Assembly: GCA_949482135.1 (NCBI GenBank)
Contig: CASYFC010000001.1
Span: forward strand, 1 to 64,000
DNA: 64,000 nt
Source: an uncultured Clostridia bacterium
GTDB lineage: Bacteria > Bacillota > Clostridia > TANB77 > CAG-508
Direction of reading: 5' to 3'
Below the pieces are notes generated by a model. That model saw only the letters and a program-made list of their open reading frames with translations. It made no database searches and was not told the DNA's origin. A program made the translations under genes and the position numbers. Shown one piece after another: positions 1-9,347 of the stretch (positions are counted from its first letter, which is position 1; every line of letters begins with the position of its first letter).

Positions 1-647
1 ATGCAGGATTTACATCAGTTATGATAGATGGTTCAAAATATGATTTTGAAGAAAACATTGCAATAACAAAAAAAGTTGTAGACTATGCTCATTCAAAAGG
101 AGTTGTAGTTGAAGCAGAGCTTGGAAAATTAGCAGGAATTGAAGATGATGTTAATGTTTCAGCTGATGATGCAAGATACACAGATCCAGATCAAGCTTAT
201 GAATTTGTTCAAAGAACAGGTGTAGATTCTTTAGCAATAGCTATAGGAACAAGCCATGGTGCTTACAAATTCAAAGGTGATGCAAAATTAAGATTTGATA
301 TATTACAAAAAATAAAAGAAAAATTACCTAATACACCAATCGTTTTACATGGTGCAAGTTCAGTTATACCATCACTTGTAGATATGTGTAACAATAATGG
401 TGGAAATATACCAGGTGCAAAAGGATGTCCAGATGAAATGTTAAAACAAGCTGGAGAAAACGGAGTTTCAAAAATTAATGTAGATACTGATTTAAGATTA
501 GCTATGACAGCTCAAATTAGAAGAGTATTTAATGATGAGCCATCAGTATTTGATCCTAGAAAATATTTAGGCGCAGCTAAAGAAGAAATAAAATCAACAG
601 TATTACACAAAATTAATGATGTATTCTGTTCTAGTAACAAAGCTTAG
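1..647 (+). CDS. fba: Class II fructose-bisphosphate aldolase, 3' part (5' end outside the window)
   Basis: Cleaves fructose-1,6-bisphosphate to glyceraldehyde-3-phosphate and dihydroxyacetone phosphate in glycolysis; cytoplasmic and metal dependent. The reading frame is already open at base 3 and reads AGFTSVMIDGS, the internal strand of class II aldolases, so the gene starts upstream and the ATG at 21 is not the start. Family motifs follow in order: AELGKLAGIEDDV, then TDPDQAYEF, then AIGTSHGAYKF with a metal-ligand His, LHGASS with the next His, and INVDTDLR near the C-terminus binding the substrate phosphate. The frame ends with an ordinary class II C-terminus. The next gene begins 13 bases after the stop, suggesting co-transcription. 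Family assignment is secure; the N-terminal part is not visible. Confidence 0.93.
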   Translation, partial: AGFTSVMIDGSKYDFEENIAITKKVVDYAHSKGVVVEAELGKLAGIEDDVNVSADDARYTDPDQAYEFVQRTGVDSLAIAIGTSHGAYKFKGDAKLRFDILQKIKEKLPNTPIVLHGASSVIPSLVDMCNNNGGNIPGAKGCPDEMLKQAGENGVSKINVDTDLRLAMTAQIRRVFNDEPSVFDPRKYLGAAKEEIKSTVLHKINDVFCSSNKA

Positions 648-660
648 GATATAATAACTA

Positions 661-1872
661 TTGCCAAAATTAAGCAAAAAAGAATATATCATAAAAGCGG
701 CTAAATTATATGGATTAGCAGATATTGAAATTGAAGGGCTAAAAAATCATTTAGATGGAACAATGCCAAATGATTTTATTGAAAGAAGATGTGCAGCATT
801 ATTTAGATTATATGAAATTTATAATAGCACAGAATATAATGAACGTATAGATCCAGATGCAGATGGACTTATAACATTAAATGATTATGCTTTTGAAGTT
901 TCAAAAAGGAGACTTTCTGGCAGTAAAATAGGTAAATTTTGGATTCTAAGTTCTAACTTAGAAGCTTACCTTGCAACTGTTCCAGCTAATATGTCTTATG
1001 AGGTAGAATCACAGTATTTAAATGTTTCGGAGAAAAATAATTTTTTGATTCCACAACTTGCAAAACAAATTGGTATAGATGCAACAATATATTATAAAGG
1101 TGAATATACAAACGAAGAAAGAAATGGAGAAGTTGAAAAATTCCATCTTACGAGAAATCTTCTAAAAGATAATGAAACTTTAATTAGAGGCTCATCATTT
1201 GTTAAATGTAATCCAAATAGATTAATGTTAGACTTAGACAAAATTTTGGAAACTACAGATAAATATGTAAAAAAACATTATAAAAAATACAAATTACCAC
1301 AAGAAGATTTAGAAAAAGCAAGACAAGAAATTAGACAAGGTTTGATAAAACAAACTATATTTAATAAAATTGTTTTTAATGAAAATGAATCAAATGAAAA
1401 ATGGGGGCTTATAGTTGGTGAAGATAAAAGATTAAGATTGGCTCCATTATTTAGTTATGATTTCTGTGCAAATGTTAAAACAATTGGTAAAATGCAACAT
1501 AGAGTAGTAGACGGAAATAAAGAATATATAGAAGATTTTATTCTTAGATATTCAAAAGAACCATGGTTCAAAGAATGGATTGAAAGTACTGTTTTAGACT
1601 TGGATTTAGATAAAGCCATAGCAGATATGGAAAGAAAAACAGGAGTTGTATTAACAGATCAAGAAAGAGAATATTACAATTTTGCGATTATGGAGAAAAT
1701 GCACTCTAAAGTGGTAAATGTAAGTGATTTAAATTATGATGAACAACTAGTTGTACAAGAAAAAAAGAAAAATCTTACTATGGGAGAAAGACTATCAAGA
1801 GTAAGAAAAATTGTACATGATAAAAAAGAAGATATTAAATTTTTTATATCAAGAGATCGTGATGATAGATAA
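661..1872 (+). CDS. Uncharacterised 403-residue hydrophilic protein
   Basis: I do not recognise this family. The frame opens with TTG at 661, 13 bases after the aldolase stop, with a weak AGGAT upstream; no better start is seen. The protein is soluble, without signal peptide or membrane segment, and rich in Lys, Glu and Asp. Around residues 63-76 the stretch IDPDADGLITLND resembles the DxDxDG loop of EF-hand calcium sites, which may be chance. A long basic and acidic helical part lies between residues 190 and 235. A hairpin terminator follows the stop. Codon use is typical of the native genes, so it is probably an ordinary conserved gene co-transcribed with fba. Confidence 0.7.
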   Translation: MPKLSKKEYIIKAAKLYGLADIEIEGLKNHLDGTMPNDFIERRCAALFRLYEIYNSTEYNERIDPDADGLITLNDYAFEVSKRRLSGSKIGKFWILSSNLEAYLATVPANMSYEVESQYLNVSEKNNFLIPQLAKQIGIDATIYYKGEYTNEERNGEVEKFHLTRNLLKDNETLIRGSSFVKCNPNRLMLDLDKILETTDKYVKKHYKKYKLPQEDLEKARQEIRQGLIKQTIFNKIVFNENESNEKWGLIVGEDKRLRLAPLFSYDFCANVKTIGKMQHRVVDGNKEYIEDFILRYSKEPWFKEWIESTVLDLDLDKAIADMERKTGVVLTDQEREYYNFAIMEKMHSKVVNVSDLNYDEQLVVQEKKKNLTMGERLSRVRKIVHDKKEDIKFFISRDRDDR

Positions 1873-1875
1873 AAA

Positions 1876-1917
1876 AGAAGAAATTTAGGGATATTCCTTA
1901 AATTTCTTCTTTTTTAT
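1876..1917 (+). terminator. Rho-independent terminator after the 661-1872 gene
   Basis: A 12-bp perfect stem (1876-1887 pairing with 1899-1910) is followed by a T run. It lies between convergent genes and may serve smpB on the other strand too. The left arm contains GAAATTTAGGGA, shared with the dispersed repeats at 56.7 and 63.3 kb. Confidence 0.85.
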
Positions 1918-1939
1918 TTAGATAACTTCTTTCTAATCA

Positions 1940-2392
1940 TTAATAATTTGAAGTTTTTAATGCTCTATCTATTTTTCTTTGAGCATCTTTTTTTGCTATA
2001 TCTTCACGTTTATCATATAATTTTTTACCCTTACCAATTCCTATTTCTATTTTTACTTTATTTCCTTTAAAATACATTTTAATGGGAACGATAGACATAC
2101 CTTTTTGTTGTACTAGTCCAAATAATTTGTTTATTTCACGTCTATTTAATAATAGTTTTCGTGTTCTTAAAGGATCTTTATTATATATATTTCCAAATTC
2201 ATAAGGGCCTATATGCATACCATATATAAAAATTTCCCCATTTTTAATATTTACATATGTGTCTTTTAAATTGGCTTTTCCATTACGAATTGATTTTATT
2301 TCTGTACCAGTAAGTACAATACCAGCTTCTAAAGTACTTTCAATTGAATAGTTGTGGTATGCAGTTGGATTTTTAGCAAGTATTTTTTCCAT
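1940..2392 (-). CDS. smpB: SsrA-binding protein SmpB
   Basis: Binds tmRNA and delivers it to stalled ribosomes for trans-translation, tagging incomplete proteins for degradation. At 150 residues it has the usual length. Characteristic stretches are the N-terminal [24 protein letters not shown], the MHIGPYE segment, [13 protein letters not shown], and the basic C-terminal tail starting [12 protein letters not shown], which acts in the decoding centre. It is alone on the minus strand, convergent with the preceding gene, with its own promoter. tmRNA itself was not found nearby. Trans-translation is of special interest here because ribosomes may stall at CGG codons in this organism. Confidence 0.97.
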   Translation of the reverse strand: MEKILAKNPTAYHNYSIESTLEAGIVLTGTEIKSIRNGKANLKDTYVNIKNGEIFIYGMHIGPYEFGNIYNKDPLRTRKLLLNRREINKLFGLVQQKGMSIVPIKMYFKGNKVKIEIGIGKGKKLYDKREDIAKKDAQRKIDRALKTSNY

Positions 2393-2422
2393 ACGAATTT
2401 CCTTTCAAAATATCTATGTATT

Positions 2423-2451
2423 AATATAACATATTTTAATAATTTAAGCAA
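2423..2451 (-). promoter_or_regulatory. Putative sigma-A promoter of smpB
   Basis: On the minus strand TTGCTT (2451-2446), a 17-base spacer and TATATT (2428-2423) lie about 30 bases upstream of the smpB start. Confidence 0.6.
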
Positions 2452-2471
2452 ACTTTAGAAATAATAGTTAT

Positions 2472-3074
2472 ATGAACCAAATTTTATTTAATAAAAAAGA
2501 AAATAATAAACTTAAATATATATTCAAAGTTCAATTTGCCATCTCAATTATTATTTCAATCATCCTTATAGTATTTTTTTTATTAAATTACAAAAAAGAA
2601 GAAAGTCTAGAAGGGTTATCAAAAATAATAAATAAAAATATAGAAATAACAAGTATTTATGACATTCAAAAAACAACAAGTGAAACTAGTCCATATTTAG
2701 GAAGAATTTTTATAGATAAAATAAACTTGGAATATAGTGTTTTTAAAGATATTAATGAAGAAAATTTAAAAATATCTCCTTGCAAATTTTATGGATCAGA
2801 TTTTGGACAAAAGGGAAATGTTTGTATTGCTGGACACAATTATAATGATAGTAGATTTTTTGGAAAAATTATAGAACTTCAAGAGAATGATAAAATAAGA
2901 CTTGTAAATTTAAATGGAGAAGAATATGAATATATTGTATTTGATATATTTGAAACAGATGATGATGATTTTTCAATATTAAAATCAACAAAAAACTATG
3001 AACTTACGCTTCTTACTTGTAATAATTCAAATAAGAAAAGAATAATAGTAAAAGCATATATGAAAGAATATTGA
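2472..3074 (+). CDS. Sortase (membrane-anchored cysteine transpeptidase)
   Basis: Cleaves sorting signals of surface proteins and links them to peptidoglycan or to pilin. The 200-residue protein has an N-terminal membrane anchor (about residues 15-40) and an extracellular sortase fold. The catalytic set is visible: His122 in AGHNYND, Cys183 in LLTCNN, and a basic residue seven positions on (Arg190). The segment LGRIFIDKINLEYSVF is the typical first strand of the barrel. The LPKTG protein at 25565-28273 is the only sorting-signal substrate in the window, so the sortase is a reasonable partner although 22 kb away. The sortase class cannot be fixed from sequence alone; a housekeeping or class D type is plausible. 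Confidence 0.9.
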   Translation: MNQILFNKKENNKLKYIFKVQFAISIIISIILIVFFLLNYKKEESLEGLSKIINKNIEITSIYDIQKTTSETSPYLGRIFIDKINLEYSVFKDINEENLKISPCKFYGSDFGQKGNVCIAGHNYNDSRFFGKIIELQENDKIRLVNLNGEEYEYIVFDIFETDDDDFSILKSTKNYELTLLTCNNSNKKRIIVKAYMKEY

Positions 3075-3135
3075 AAAAATGATAGTATAGTAGTAAAATA
3101 TACAAGTATAGATTAAAAAGAAAAGAGGAATTATT

Positions 3136-3687
3136 ATGGAAGAAAAAATTAAAAATCCTATAGTAACAATAGAAATGGAAGATGGAGGAATTATTACATT
3201 AGAACTTTATCCAAAAAAAGCTCCAGAAACAGTAAATAATTTTATAAGTTTAATAAATAAAGGTTTTTATGATGGATTATTTTTTCATAGAACAATACCA
3301 GGTTTTATGGCACAAGGTGGAGATCCTGAAGGAACAGGAATGGGTGGACCAGGATATGGAATAAAAGGTGAGTTTAAAGACAATGGAGTCGAAAACACTA
3401 TATCACATTTAAGAGGAATTATTTCTATGGCTAGAAGTAGTATGCCTAATAGTGCAGGTTCACAATTTTTTATTGTAACAGATGATTCAACATTCTTAGA
3501 TGGTCAATATGCAGCTTTTGGTAGTGTTTTAGAAGGAATGGAAGAAGTAGATAAAATAGTAAAATCAAGAGTTGTTACAAGAAGTCCTTTTGGTGGTGGA
3601 AAGGATAGACCAGTAGAACCACCAGTTATGAAAAAAGTTACAGTAGAAACATTTGGAGTAGAATATCCAGAACCAACAAAAATGTAA
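3136..3687 (+). CDS. Cyclophilin-type peptidyl-prolyl cis-trans isomerase
   Basis: Catalyses cis-trans isomerisation of Xaa-Pro bonds and assists folding. The 183-residue protein has no signal peptide, so it is likely cytoplasmic. Active-site stretches are present: FHRTIPGFMAQGGD (catalytic Arg and the substrate Phe/Met/Gln), then AGSQFFIVT, and FLDGQYAAFG with a Tyr where many homologues carry a His. The start at ATG 3136 is preceded by AAAGAGGAA. It is between a sortase and an AraC regulator and seems to be a single-gene unit. Confidence 0.95.
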   Translation: MEEKIKNPIVTIEMEDGGIITLELYPKKAPETVNNFISLINKGFYDGLFFHRTIPGFMAQGGDPEGTGMGGPGYGIKGEFKDNGVENTISHLRGIISMARSSMPNSAGSQFFIVTDDSTFLDGQYAAFGSVLEGMEEVDKIVKSRVVTRSPFGGGKDRPVEPPVMKKVTVETFGVEYPEPTKM

Positions 3688-3703
3688 TTTGAAAATTAAT
3701 GAA

Positions 3704-3718
3704 TGTCCCTAAATTTCA
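3704..3718. repeat. Partial copy of the GTCCCTAAATTTCA repeat
   Basis: Bases 3704-3718 carry GTCCCTAAATTTCA, identical to the outer part of the repeats at 58561-58590 and 63342-63370. The GACGCTC half is missing, so this is either a remnant or a chance match. It lies directly upstream of the AraC gene and may include part of its leader. Confidence 0.45.
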
Positions 3719-3730
3719 ATGGAGAAAATA

Positions 3731-4534
3731 ATGAATATATATACTAGTTTAAATAAAGTAATTACATATATAGAAGAAAATCTAGAAGAAGAAATTAATT
3801 ATAATAAACTATCTCAATTAATGGCAACTAATGAATATACAATGAAAAAGGTTTTTCAACTAATTTCAAATATTTCTGTTACAGATTATATAAGGAATAG
3901 AAGACTATCTAATGCGGGTTTCGATTTATATAATGGTAATGAAAAGGTTATAGATATAGCAATTAAATATCAATACGATAATCCAACATCATTTTCAAGA
4001 GCATTTGAAAAATTTCATGGTATTAAACCTAGATTAGTAAAAGCAAATCCTAAAAAATTAAAAATTTTTCCTAAATTACAGTTTGATGAAAATATACCAG
4101 AAAATGAAAATATGGAATATAGTATAGTTGAATTAGATGAAAAAATTCTTTATGGAAAAGGAATAAAAACTGATTATTATACAATACAACAAGATGCACC
4201 AGAATTTTTTGAAAAAATGAGAAAGATATATCTAGAAAAATATGGTGAAATAGATTATGGAATGGTAGTTTATGAAGATAGGATTGATAGCAATAATTAT
4301 GAATATTGGATAGCATATAGTAAAGAAATTGAGGAATTAAAAAAAATAGTTATCCCCAAATCAAAATGGTTAAAATTTGTAATAAATAATCAAGAAGCAA
4401 AGGATATTCAAAAAGTATCTAGAGATTTTTATGAAAAATTTCTTCCTAGTTCAAAATTTAATTTAAGGCCATTACCTGAACTTGAATATTACCATGATGA
4501 TATAACAGAATTCTTAATTGCAATTGAAGATTAA
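3731..4534 (+). CDS. AraC-family regulator with C-terminal effector-binding domain
   Basis: Likely a transcription activator. The N-terminal 105 residues form a double helix-turn-helix of the AraC type (LNKVITYIEENLEEEINYNKL onward, then the second helix pair ending FHGIKPRLV). The remaining 160 residues resemble the GyrI-like/AraC effector-binding domain that binds small hydrophobic or cationic molecules, ending with ELEYYHDDITEFLIAIE. I chose ATG 3731 rather than 3719 because GGAG at 3721-3724 is correctly spaced for it and MNIYTSLNKV is a usual AraC start. It is monocistronic with its own terminator; no obvious target gene is adjacent. Confidence 0.88.
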   Translation: MNIYTSLNKVITYIEENLEEEINYNKLSQLMATNEYTMKKVFQLISNISVTDYIRNRRLSNAGFDLYNGNEKVIDIAIKYQYDNPTSFSRAFEKFHGIKPRLVKANPKKLKIFPKLQFDENIPENENMEYSIVELDEKILYGKGIKTDYYTIQQDAPEFFEKMRKIYLEKYGEIDYGMVVYEDRIDSNNYEYWIAYSKEIEELKKIVIPKSKWLKFVINNQEAKDIQKVSRDFYEKFLPSSKFNLRPLPELEYYHDDITEFLIAIED

Positions 4535-4538
4535 ATAT

Positions 4539-4582
4539 AAGAAACTGATTTTTTTGTATAACAAAAAGTCAGTTTCTTTTTA
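4539..4582 (+). terminator. Terminator of the AraC-family gene
   Basis: A 10-bp stem AAGAAACTGA / TCAGTTTCTT (4539-4548 and 4569-4578) runs into a T-rich tract. Confidence 0.85.
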
Positions 4583-4615
4583 TTTTAAAACGATATAATA
4601 TTGTTGGTGAGTAAT

Positions 4616-6501
4616 ATGAAAGATAAGAAAATATTTGAAATTTTTTTAACAACAGATTTTGTATCAGAGGAGAGTTGGCTTAAATTTTTATTATATATTT
4701 CTAAGCTGAATGGATTGTTTAGAACATGGAAAATATATTTAAAATTCGAAAAAAACAATGTAAGATATTTTATAAAAACTAGAAATGATATGCCAACAAC
4801 ACTTACAGATTTGAATGATTTTTTATTACAAAGGATAGAAAATATAGATTTTAAAATTAGTTTTATTGGAATTAAAAGTTTTTATTGGGTGACAAAAAGA
4901 GAAAAAAGCGTTGTAGACATATATGATAAATGTGAAAGTAAAACTTCAAGAAAAATGGAAGTTGCTGAAGTCAAGATTTTCCCAATAAGTAGAAATAACT
5001 TCCTTTATTCTTCTAATGCAATTTTTATAAAAAACAATACAAAAACATTAAAAAAATTTTTGTTTAATATACCTCATCAATTTTTGAGTATAGACTTTTC
5101 TAAATATACAAGGTTTTTATATAGAAAAGATATAAAAAGATATTTAAACATTGAAAAAACAGTTAAGCTTTTTGAAAGTGATAATAAAAATGCTATTTTA
5201 AAAATAGATGCATTTCCTTATTTACAAGATGACTATTTTCTCAATTTAAATAAATATGATTTTGATAAGCATTCACTTGTAATTCGGAGGCTCGCGGAAC
5301 AGGAAAATCAAAGTTTTTAAGTCTTTTTATAAATAATATTTATAAAAATCCAGAATATAAAATGAAATACAAAATTGTAGTAATAGATCCACATAGTTCA
5401 TTAGAAGAAGATATTGGAGGTTTAGAAAATACAAAAGTTATAGATTTTGAATCAAATCAAAGTAGTATAGATTTATTTATGAACTCAAAAGAAAATATTG
5501 TTTCAGAATCAGAAGTGTTATTAACTCTTTTTAAATCTTTAATGGATAAAGAATATAATTCTAAATTAGAAAGAGTATTAAGACATAGTATATATTTACT
5601 TATTTGTATAGAAAAAGTAAGTTTAAATAATTTAAGAGATTTAATAACAGATAGCGAATTTAGAAACAAAATTATAAATAAATATAAAGCTCTTTTGCCA
5701 GAGTCTATATTAAATTTTTTTTTAAAAGATTTTAATGATCTAAAAAATAAATCACATCAAGAAGCAATTTCACCAATAGTTTCTTTTATTGATGAAATGA
5801 CAATATTTCCTGTATTTAGTAATAATACAAAATTACAATCTATAGAAGATGTAATAAAAAATAGCTTCTTATCAATTATATCTTTAAATGAAGCAGTAAT
5901 AGGGGAAAAGACAACAAAAACAATATCTGGTTTAGTAATGGGACAAATATTTAATTTAATTCAAAAAAGATGTATAGATGAACATATTATTTTTATTATA
6001 GATGAAGTTGCAATAATTCAAAATCCAATAATAAAAAGATTTTTGTCAGAATCTAGAAAATATAATTTATCACTAATACTTGCAGGACAATATTTTAATC
6101 AAGTAGAAGAAAATATTCAAAAAGCAATATTTGCAAATGTAGTAAATTATTATACATTTAGAGTATCTAGAGAAGATGCAGTGTTTCTTAGTAGAAATAT
6201 GCAAATGGAAGTTGCTGTACATGATTCATATTTTGCTAAACTCAAAATTTTAACAGAACTTGCAAACAGAGAATGTGTTTTAAGAGTTAGTTGGCAAGGA
6301 AAAGTATTACCAGCATTTAAGGCAAAAACTTTAAATGTGGTGTCTGTTCCAAGAAAAAAAGAAAGGCATTTAGATAAAGAAGCAATAGATGAAGATAAAA
6401 AGAAAATTCCTAAGAAAAAATTTCTAATCGATGCTAGTATAGATATAAAAGAAATAATGAAATCACAATCAACAGGAAGAAGGAGGTTAGCAAATGAATA
6501 A
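4616..6501 (+). CDS. HerA/VirD4-like P-loop ATPase, two +1 shifts at CGG codons within the Walker A motif
   Basis: A DNA-translocating ATPase of the HerA/FtsK/TraG kind by its motifs. From ATG 4616 (GGTGAG upstream) the frame is open for 223 codons with no known domain, then meets CGG at 5285. Reading GGA from 5286 gives GGA GGC TCG and a second in-frame CGG at 5295; reading GGA from 5296 then continues open to 6501. The joined protein (627 residues) has a perfect Walker A, VIGGSGTGKSKF, at the junction, and a Walker B, IIFIIDEVA, near residue 458, followed by the TraG-like segment SESRKYNLSLILAGQ. Without shifting, the product ends 11 codons after the first CGG, before the P-loop lysine. It overlaps the next gene by 8 bases and is surely co-translated with it. 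Either a recoded functional gene or, less likely, a pseudogene. Confidence 0.85.
5285..5287 (+). other. In-frame CGG, apparent +1 recoding site 1 (ATPase)
   Basis: Codon 224 counted from 4616, context ATT CGG A. Skipping the C gives GGA, the first Gly of Walker A. Confidence 0.85.
5295..5297 (+). other. In-frame CGG, apparent +1 recoding site 2 (ATPase)
   Basis: In phase with the frame set by the shift at 5285; context TCG CGG A. Skipping the C gives GGA ACA GGA AAA TCA, that is GTGKS. Confidence 0.85.
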
Positions 6502-7192
6502 TAAGGAAGCTTTGGAAAAAGCAAATAAAATTTTTACTAATATTTTTGAAAAAAGTAACCCTTTTTCTTTAGATGAAATATTATCTAAATTTGCATTTGA
6601 TATTAAATTGCCTCAAAAAGTATATGATAGTATGACATCAAAAGAAACATGGGCAGAATCCATAAATCCAAGTAAATTTATTTCTCAGAAAAACATGGAA
6701 TTATACGACAATCAACATGGTTGGATGCAAAAGAAAAAAGAAATAAATTCACTTGAAGATGTTTTAAAATATTGGAAAAAAATAAATTATACAACAACAG
6801 AAAGGATATATGATTCAGATAATGTATCTAAAAGTGATACAATTTATAATTCAGAAAATGTATATAGAAGTTTAGATTGTAGACATTGTAAAAATATTTT
6901 ATATTCAGATGGATGTGCTGAATCAGAGTTTCTAATAGGTTGTCAAAGAACAGGAGGGTCAAGTTTTTGCATAAGAGTAGATGATTCAGGAGAATGTATA
7001 AATAGTTATAATGTAATATGTTCAGCTAAAATTAGTAATTCTTTTTTTATTCAAGATGCTAAAAATTTAGATGAATGTATGTTCTGTTCTCATATATCAA
7101 ATAAAAAATATTGTATAGCAAATATGCAATTTGAAAAAGAGGAATATTTTGAAATAAAAAAAGAAATTATAAATTGGATTTTACGTAAGTAA
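6494..7192 (+). CDS. Uncharacterised Cys-rich protein, partner of the ATPase
   Basis: I do not recognise the family. The 232-residue protein starts at ATG 6494 inside the last codons of the ATPase gene (8-base overlap) with AGGAGG at 6481-6486, a strong sign of translational coupling. The N-terminal half is a helical, polar segment with two Trp-rich patches. From about residue 126 there is a series of short repeats with regularly placed Cys (CRHCKN, DGCAES, GCQRTGG, FCIRVD, ECINSY, MFCSHIS) and many Asp and Ser, as in a right-handed beta-helix or a metal-binding array. No signal peptide or membrane segment is seen. Its job probably depends on the ATPase. Confidence 0.7.
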   Translation: MNNKEALEKANKIFTNIFEKSNPFSLDEILSKFAFDIKLPQKVYDSMTSKETWAESINPSKFISQKNMELYDNQHGWMQKKKEINSLEDVLKYWKKINYTTTERIYDSDNVSKSDTIYNSENVYRSLDCRHCKNILYSDGCAESEFLIGCQRTGGSSFCIRVDDSGECINSYNVICSAKISNSFFIQDAKNLDECMFCSHISNKKYCIANMQFEKEEYFEIKKEIINWILRK

Positions 7193-7207
7193 AATCCTTT
7201 ACTTTTT
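7176..7207 (+). terminator. Hairpin overlapping the end of the Cys-rich gene
   Basis: GGATTTTAC / GTAAAATCC (7176-7184 and 7189-7197) then a T-rich tract; the left arm is inside the coding sequence. Confidence 0.6.
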
Positions 7208-7262
7208 CTGCCTTATTTGATATGCTTTAAGAAATTGTTATTTGTAAAAAGGAATGATGTAA

Positions 7263-9287
7263 TTGAAAAATGATATAGAAGATATGGAAATAAAAAAACC
7301 AAAAAAATTTAGAAAATTAAAATTTTTTCTCAGTTTAATTTTTGTTATAATATTTTTTCTTGCAATAAAAACAGGAATAACAATTTCTAGATGGCAAAAT
7401 TTAGCACAAGATATGATAGCAAATACTCCATCACAAGTGCTTGACACAGAAGGGAATATTATTGCAGAACTAGGAAATAATAAAAATACCAAAAATGTTG
7501 CTTTGTCAGACATTCCAGAAAATTTAAAGAATGCATATGTTTCAATAGAAGATCAGCGTTTTTATAAACATTCAGGAGTTGACCTTCCAAGAACAGGTGC
7601 TGCAATTATCTCTTATATAAGAAATATGGGTTCATCATCTTTTGGTGGAAGTAGTATTACTCAGCAATTGGTAAAAAATTTAACAGGAGATAATTCTTCA
7701 AAAGTTACTAGAAAAATAAATGAATGGTTTAAAGCTTTTGGGCTTGAAGGAATTCTTTCTAAAGATGAAATTTTAGAAGCATATTTAAATATTATATATG
7801 TTGGTCCTAATATATATGGAGTTGGTCTAGGGGCGGAATATTATTTTAATAAGGATGTTAAAAATTTATCATTAGCAGAATGTGCGTTTTTAGCTGGGAT
7901 AAATAATTCACCTAATTCATATAATCCTTTTGGAGAAAAGGATACTTCAGAAAAAATAATAAAGAGAACCAAAACTGTTCTTTCTAAAATGTTAGAACTA
8001 GGATATATTAGTGAAAAAGAATGTAATGAAGCAATATCTCAAGTAGATAAAGGATTAAATTTTAAACATGGAAAAATAGAATCCAAAGAAACTAATGGAA
8101 TATATTCATATCATACAGATAGCTTGATATCAGAAATAATTAAAGATATTTCTGAGAAAAAGAAAATATCAGAAACTTTTGCTATAAATTATATATATAT
8201 GGCTGGTTTAAAAATATATAGTACTCAAGATACAAAAATACAAAATGAAATTGAAAAAGAATTTCAGAAATCAACATATATACTAAAATCACAAAATGAT
8301 ACAAATGTTACTTCACAAGCAGCTATGGTTATAATTGATAATAAAACTGGTGAAGTAAGAGGATGTGTTGGAGGACTAGGGGAAAAAACTACATCAAGAG
8401 GATTTAATAGAGCAACTCAAGCTTTAAGACAAACAGGGTCAAGTGGTAAACCGTTAGCTGTACTTTTACCGGGAATAGAAAACAACATATTTAATGCATC
8501 TACAAAATATGTAGATGAGCCTACAACCTTTAACGATGGAACAGAAGAGGGATATTCTCCAACAGATTATAATAAATATAGAGGAGAAATAACTGTAAGA
8601 CAAGCAGTAGAATCTTCACAAAACATACCTTTTGTAAAAATGATGGAGCAAATAACACCTAAAAAATCTATTGAATTTATGAGGAAACTTGGAATATCTA
8701 CTCTTACAGAAAAAGATGATAATTTAAATTTAGCTTTAGGTGGATTAGATAAAGGAATAAGTCCATTAGAAATGGCAACTGCTTATTGCACAATTGCAAA
8801 TGATGGAATTTATATAGAGCCAACATTTTACACTAAGATTGAAAATCAAGCGGGAGTGAGAGTTATTAAAACAAAGCAGAAAAAGAAACGAGTCTATTCG
8901 AAAGATACTGCATGTAGTGTAAAATCTTTACTTACAGAACCTGTAACAGGAAGTAAAGGAACAGCCAAATATTGTAAGATTGATGGAATAGATGTTGCGG
9001 CAAAAACAGGGACTACAAATGATGAATATGATAGATGGCTTTGTGGTTTTACACCTTATTATACAGCTACAACATGGTTTGGATTTGATAAAAATGAGAC
9101 AATAAGATTTAATAAGAAAAATCCCGCAGGTTTAATTTGGTCAAATATAATGAAAAGAATACATACAGGTCTTGCAAATGCAAAGTTTGAAACACCAAGT
9201 GTAGAAGAATTAAAAAGTAATTCTAATACAAATAGTAATAATCAAGATTTAGGTATTGATGATATTGATGATGAATTTGAACAATAA
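7263..9287 (+). CDS. Class A penicillin-binding protein (bifunctional transglycosylase-transpeptidase)
   Basis: Polymerises lipid II and cross-links peptidoglycan outside the membrane. The 674-residue protein has a cytoplasmic basic tail, one membrane helix (about 20-40), a GT51 domain with the catalytic EDQRFYKHSGVD (Glu96) and GGSSITQQLVKNLT, and a transpeptidase domain with SSGK (nucleophile Ser near 393), SSQN and KTGT (near 580). The C-terminus is Asn/Ser and acid rich. The start is TTG 7263 with AAGGA about 11 bases upstream; ATG 7287 is the alternative. It has the PBP1a type organisation. With the carboxypeptidase at 21-22 kb it forms the cell-wall synthesis set of the window. Confidence 0.95.
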   Translation: MKNDIEDMEIKKPKKFRKLKFFLSLIFVIIFFLAIKTGITISRWQNLAQDMIANTPSQVLDTEGNIIAELGNNKNTKNVALSDIPENLKNAYVSIEDQRFYKHSGVDLPRTGAAIISYIRNMGSSSFGGSSITQQLVKNLTGDNSSKVTRKINEWFKAFGLEGILSKDEILEAYLNIIYVGPNIYGVGLGAEYYFNKDVKNLSLAECAFLAGINNSPNSYNPFGEKDTSEKIIKRTKTVLSKMLELGYISEKECNEAISQVDKGLNFKHGKIESKETNGIYSYHTDSLISEIIKDISEKKKISETFAINYIYMAGLKIYSTQDTKIQNEIEKEFQKSTYILKSQNDTNVTSQAAMVIIDNKTGEVRGCVGGLGEKTTSRGFNRATQALRQTGSSGKPLAVLLPGIENNIFNASTKYVDEPTTFNDGTEEGYSPTDYNKYRGEITVRQAVESSQNIPFVKMMEQITPKKSIEFMRKLGISTLTEKDDNLNLALGGLDKGISPLEMATAYCTIANDGIYIEPTFYTKIENQAGVRVIKTKQKKKRVYSKDTACSVKSLLTEPVTGSKGTAKYCKIDGIDVAAKTGTTNDEYDRWLCGFTPYYTATTWFGFDKNETIRFNKKNPAGLIWSNIMKRIHTGLANAKFETPSVEELKSNSNTNSNNQDLGIDDIDDEFEQ

Positions 9288-9290
9288 ATC

Positions 9291-9319
9291 TTGAATTAAA
9301 ATAAATTAAAATATATAAT
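9291..9319 (+). promoter_or_regulatory. Putative promoter of the 9348-11237 gene
   Basis: TTGAAT (9291-9296), a 17-base spacer and TATAAT (9314-9319), about 30 bases before the start. Confidence 0.6.
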
Positions 9320-9347
9320 ATAAATAATTTATGTATTGGAGGAAAAT

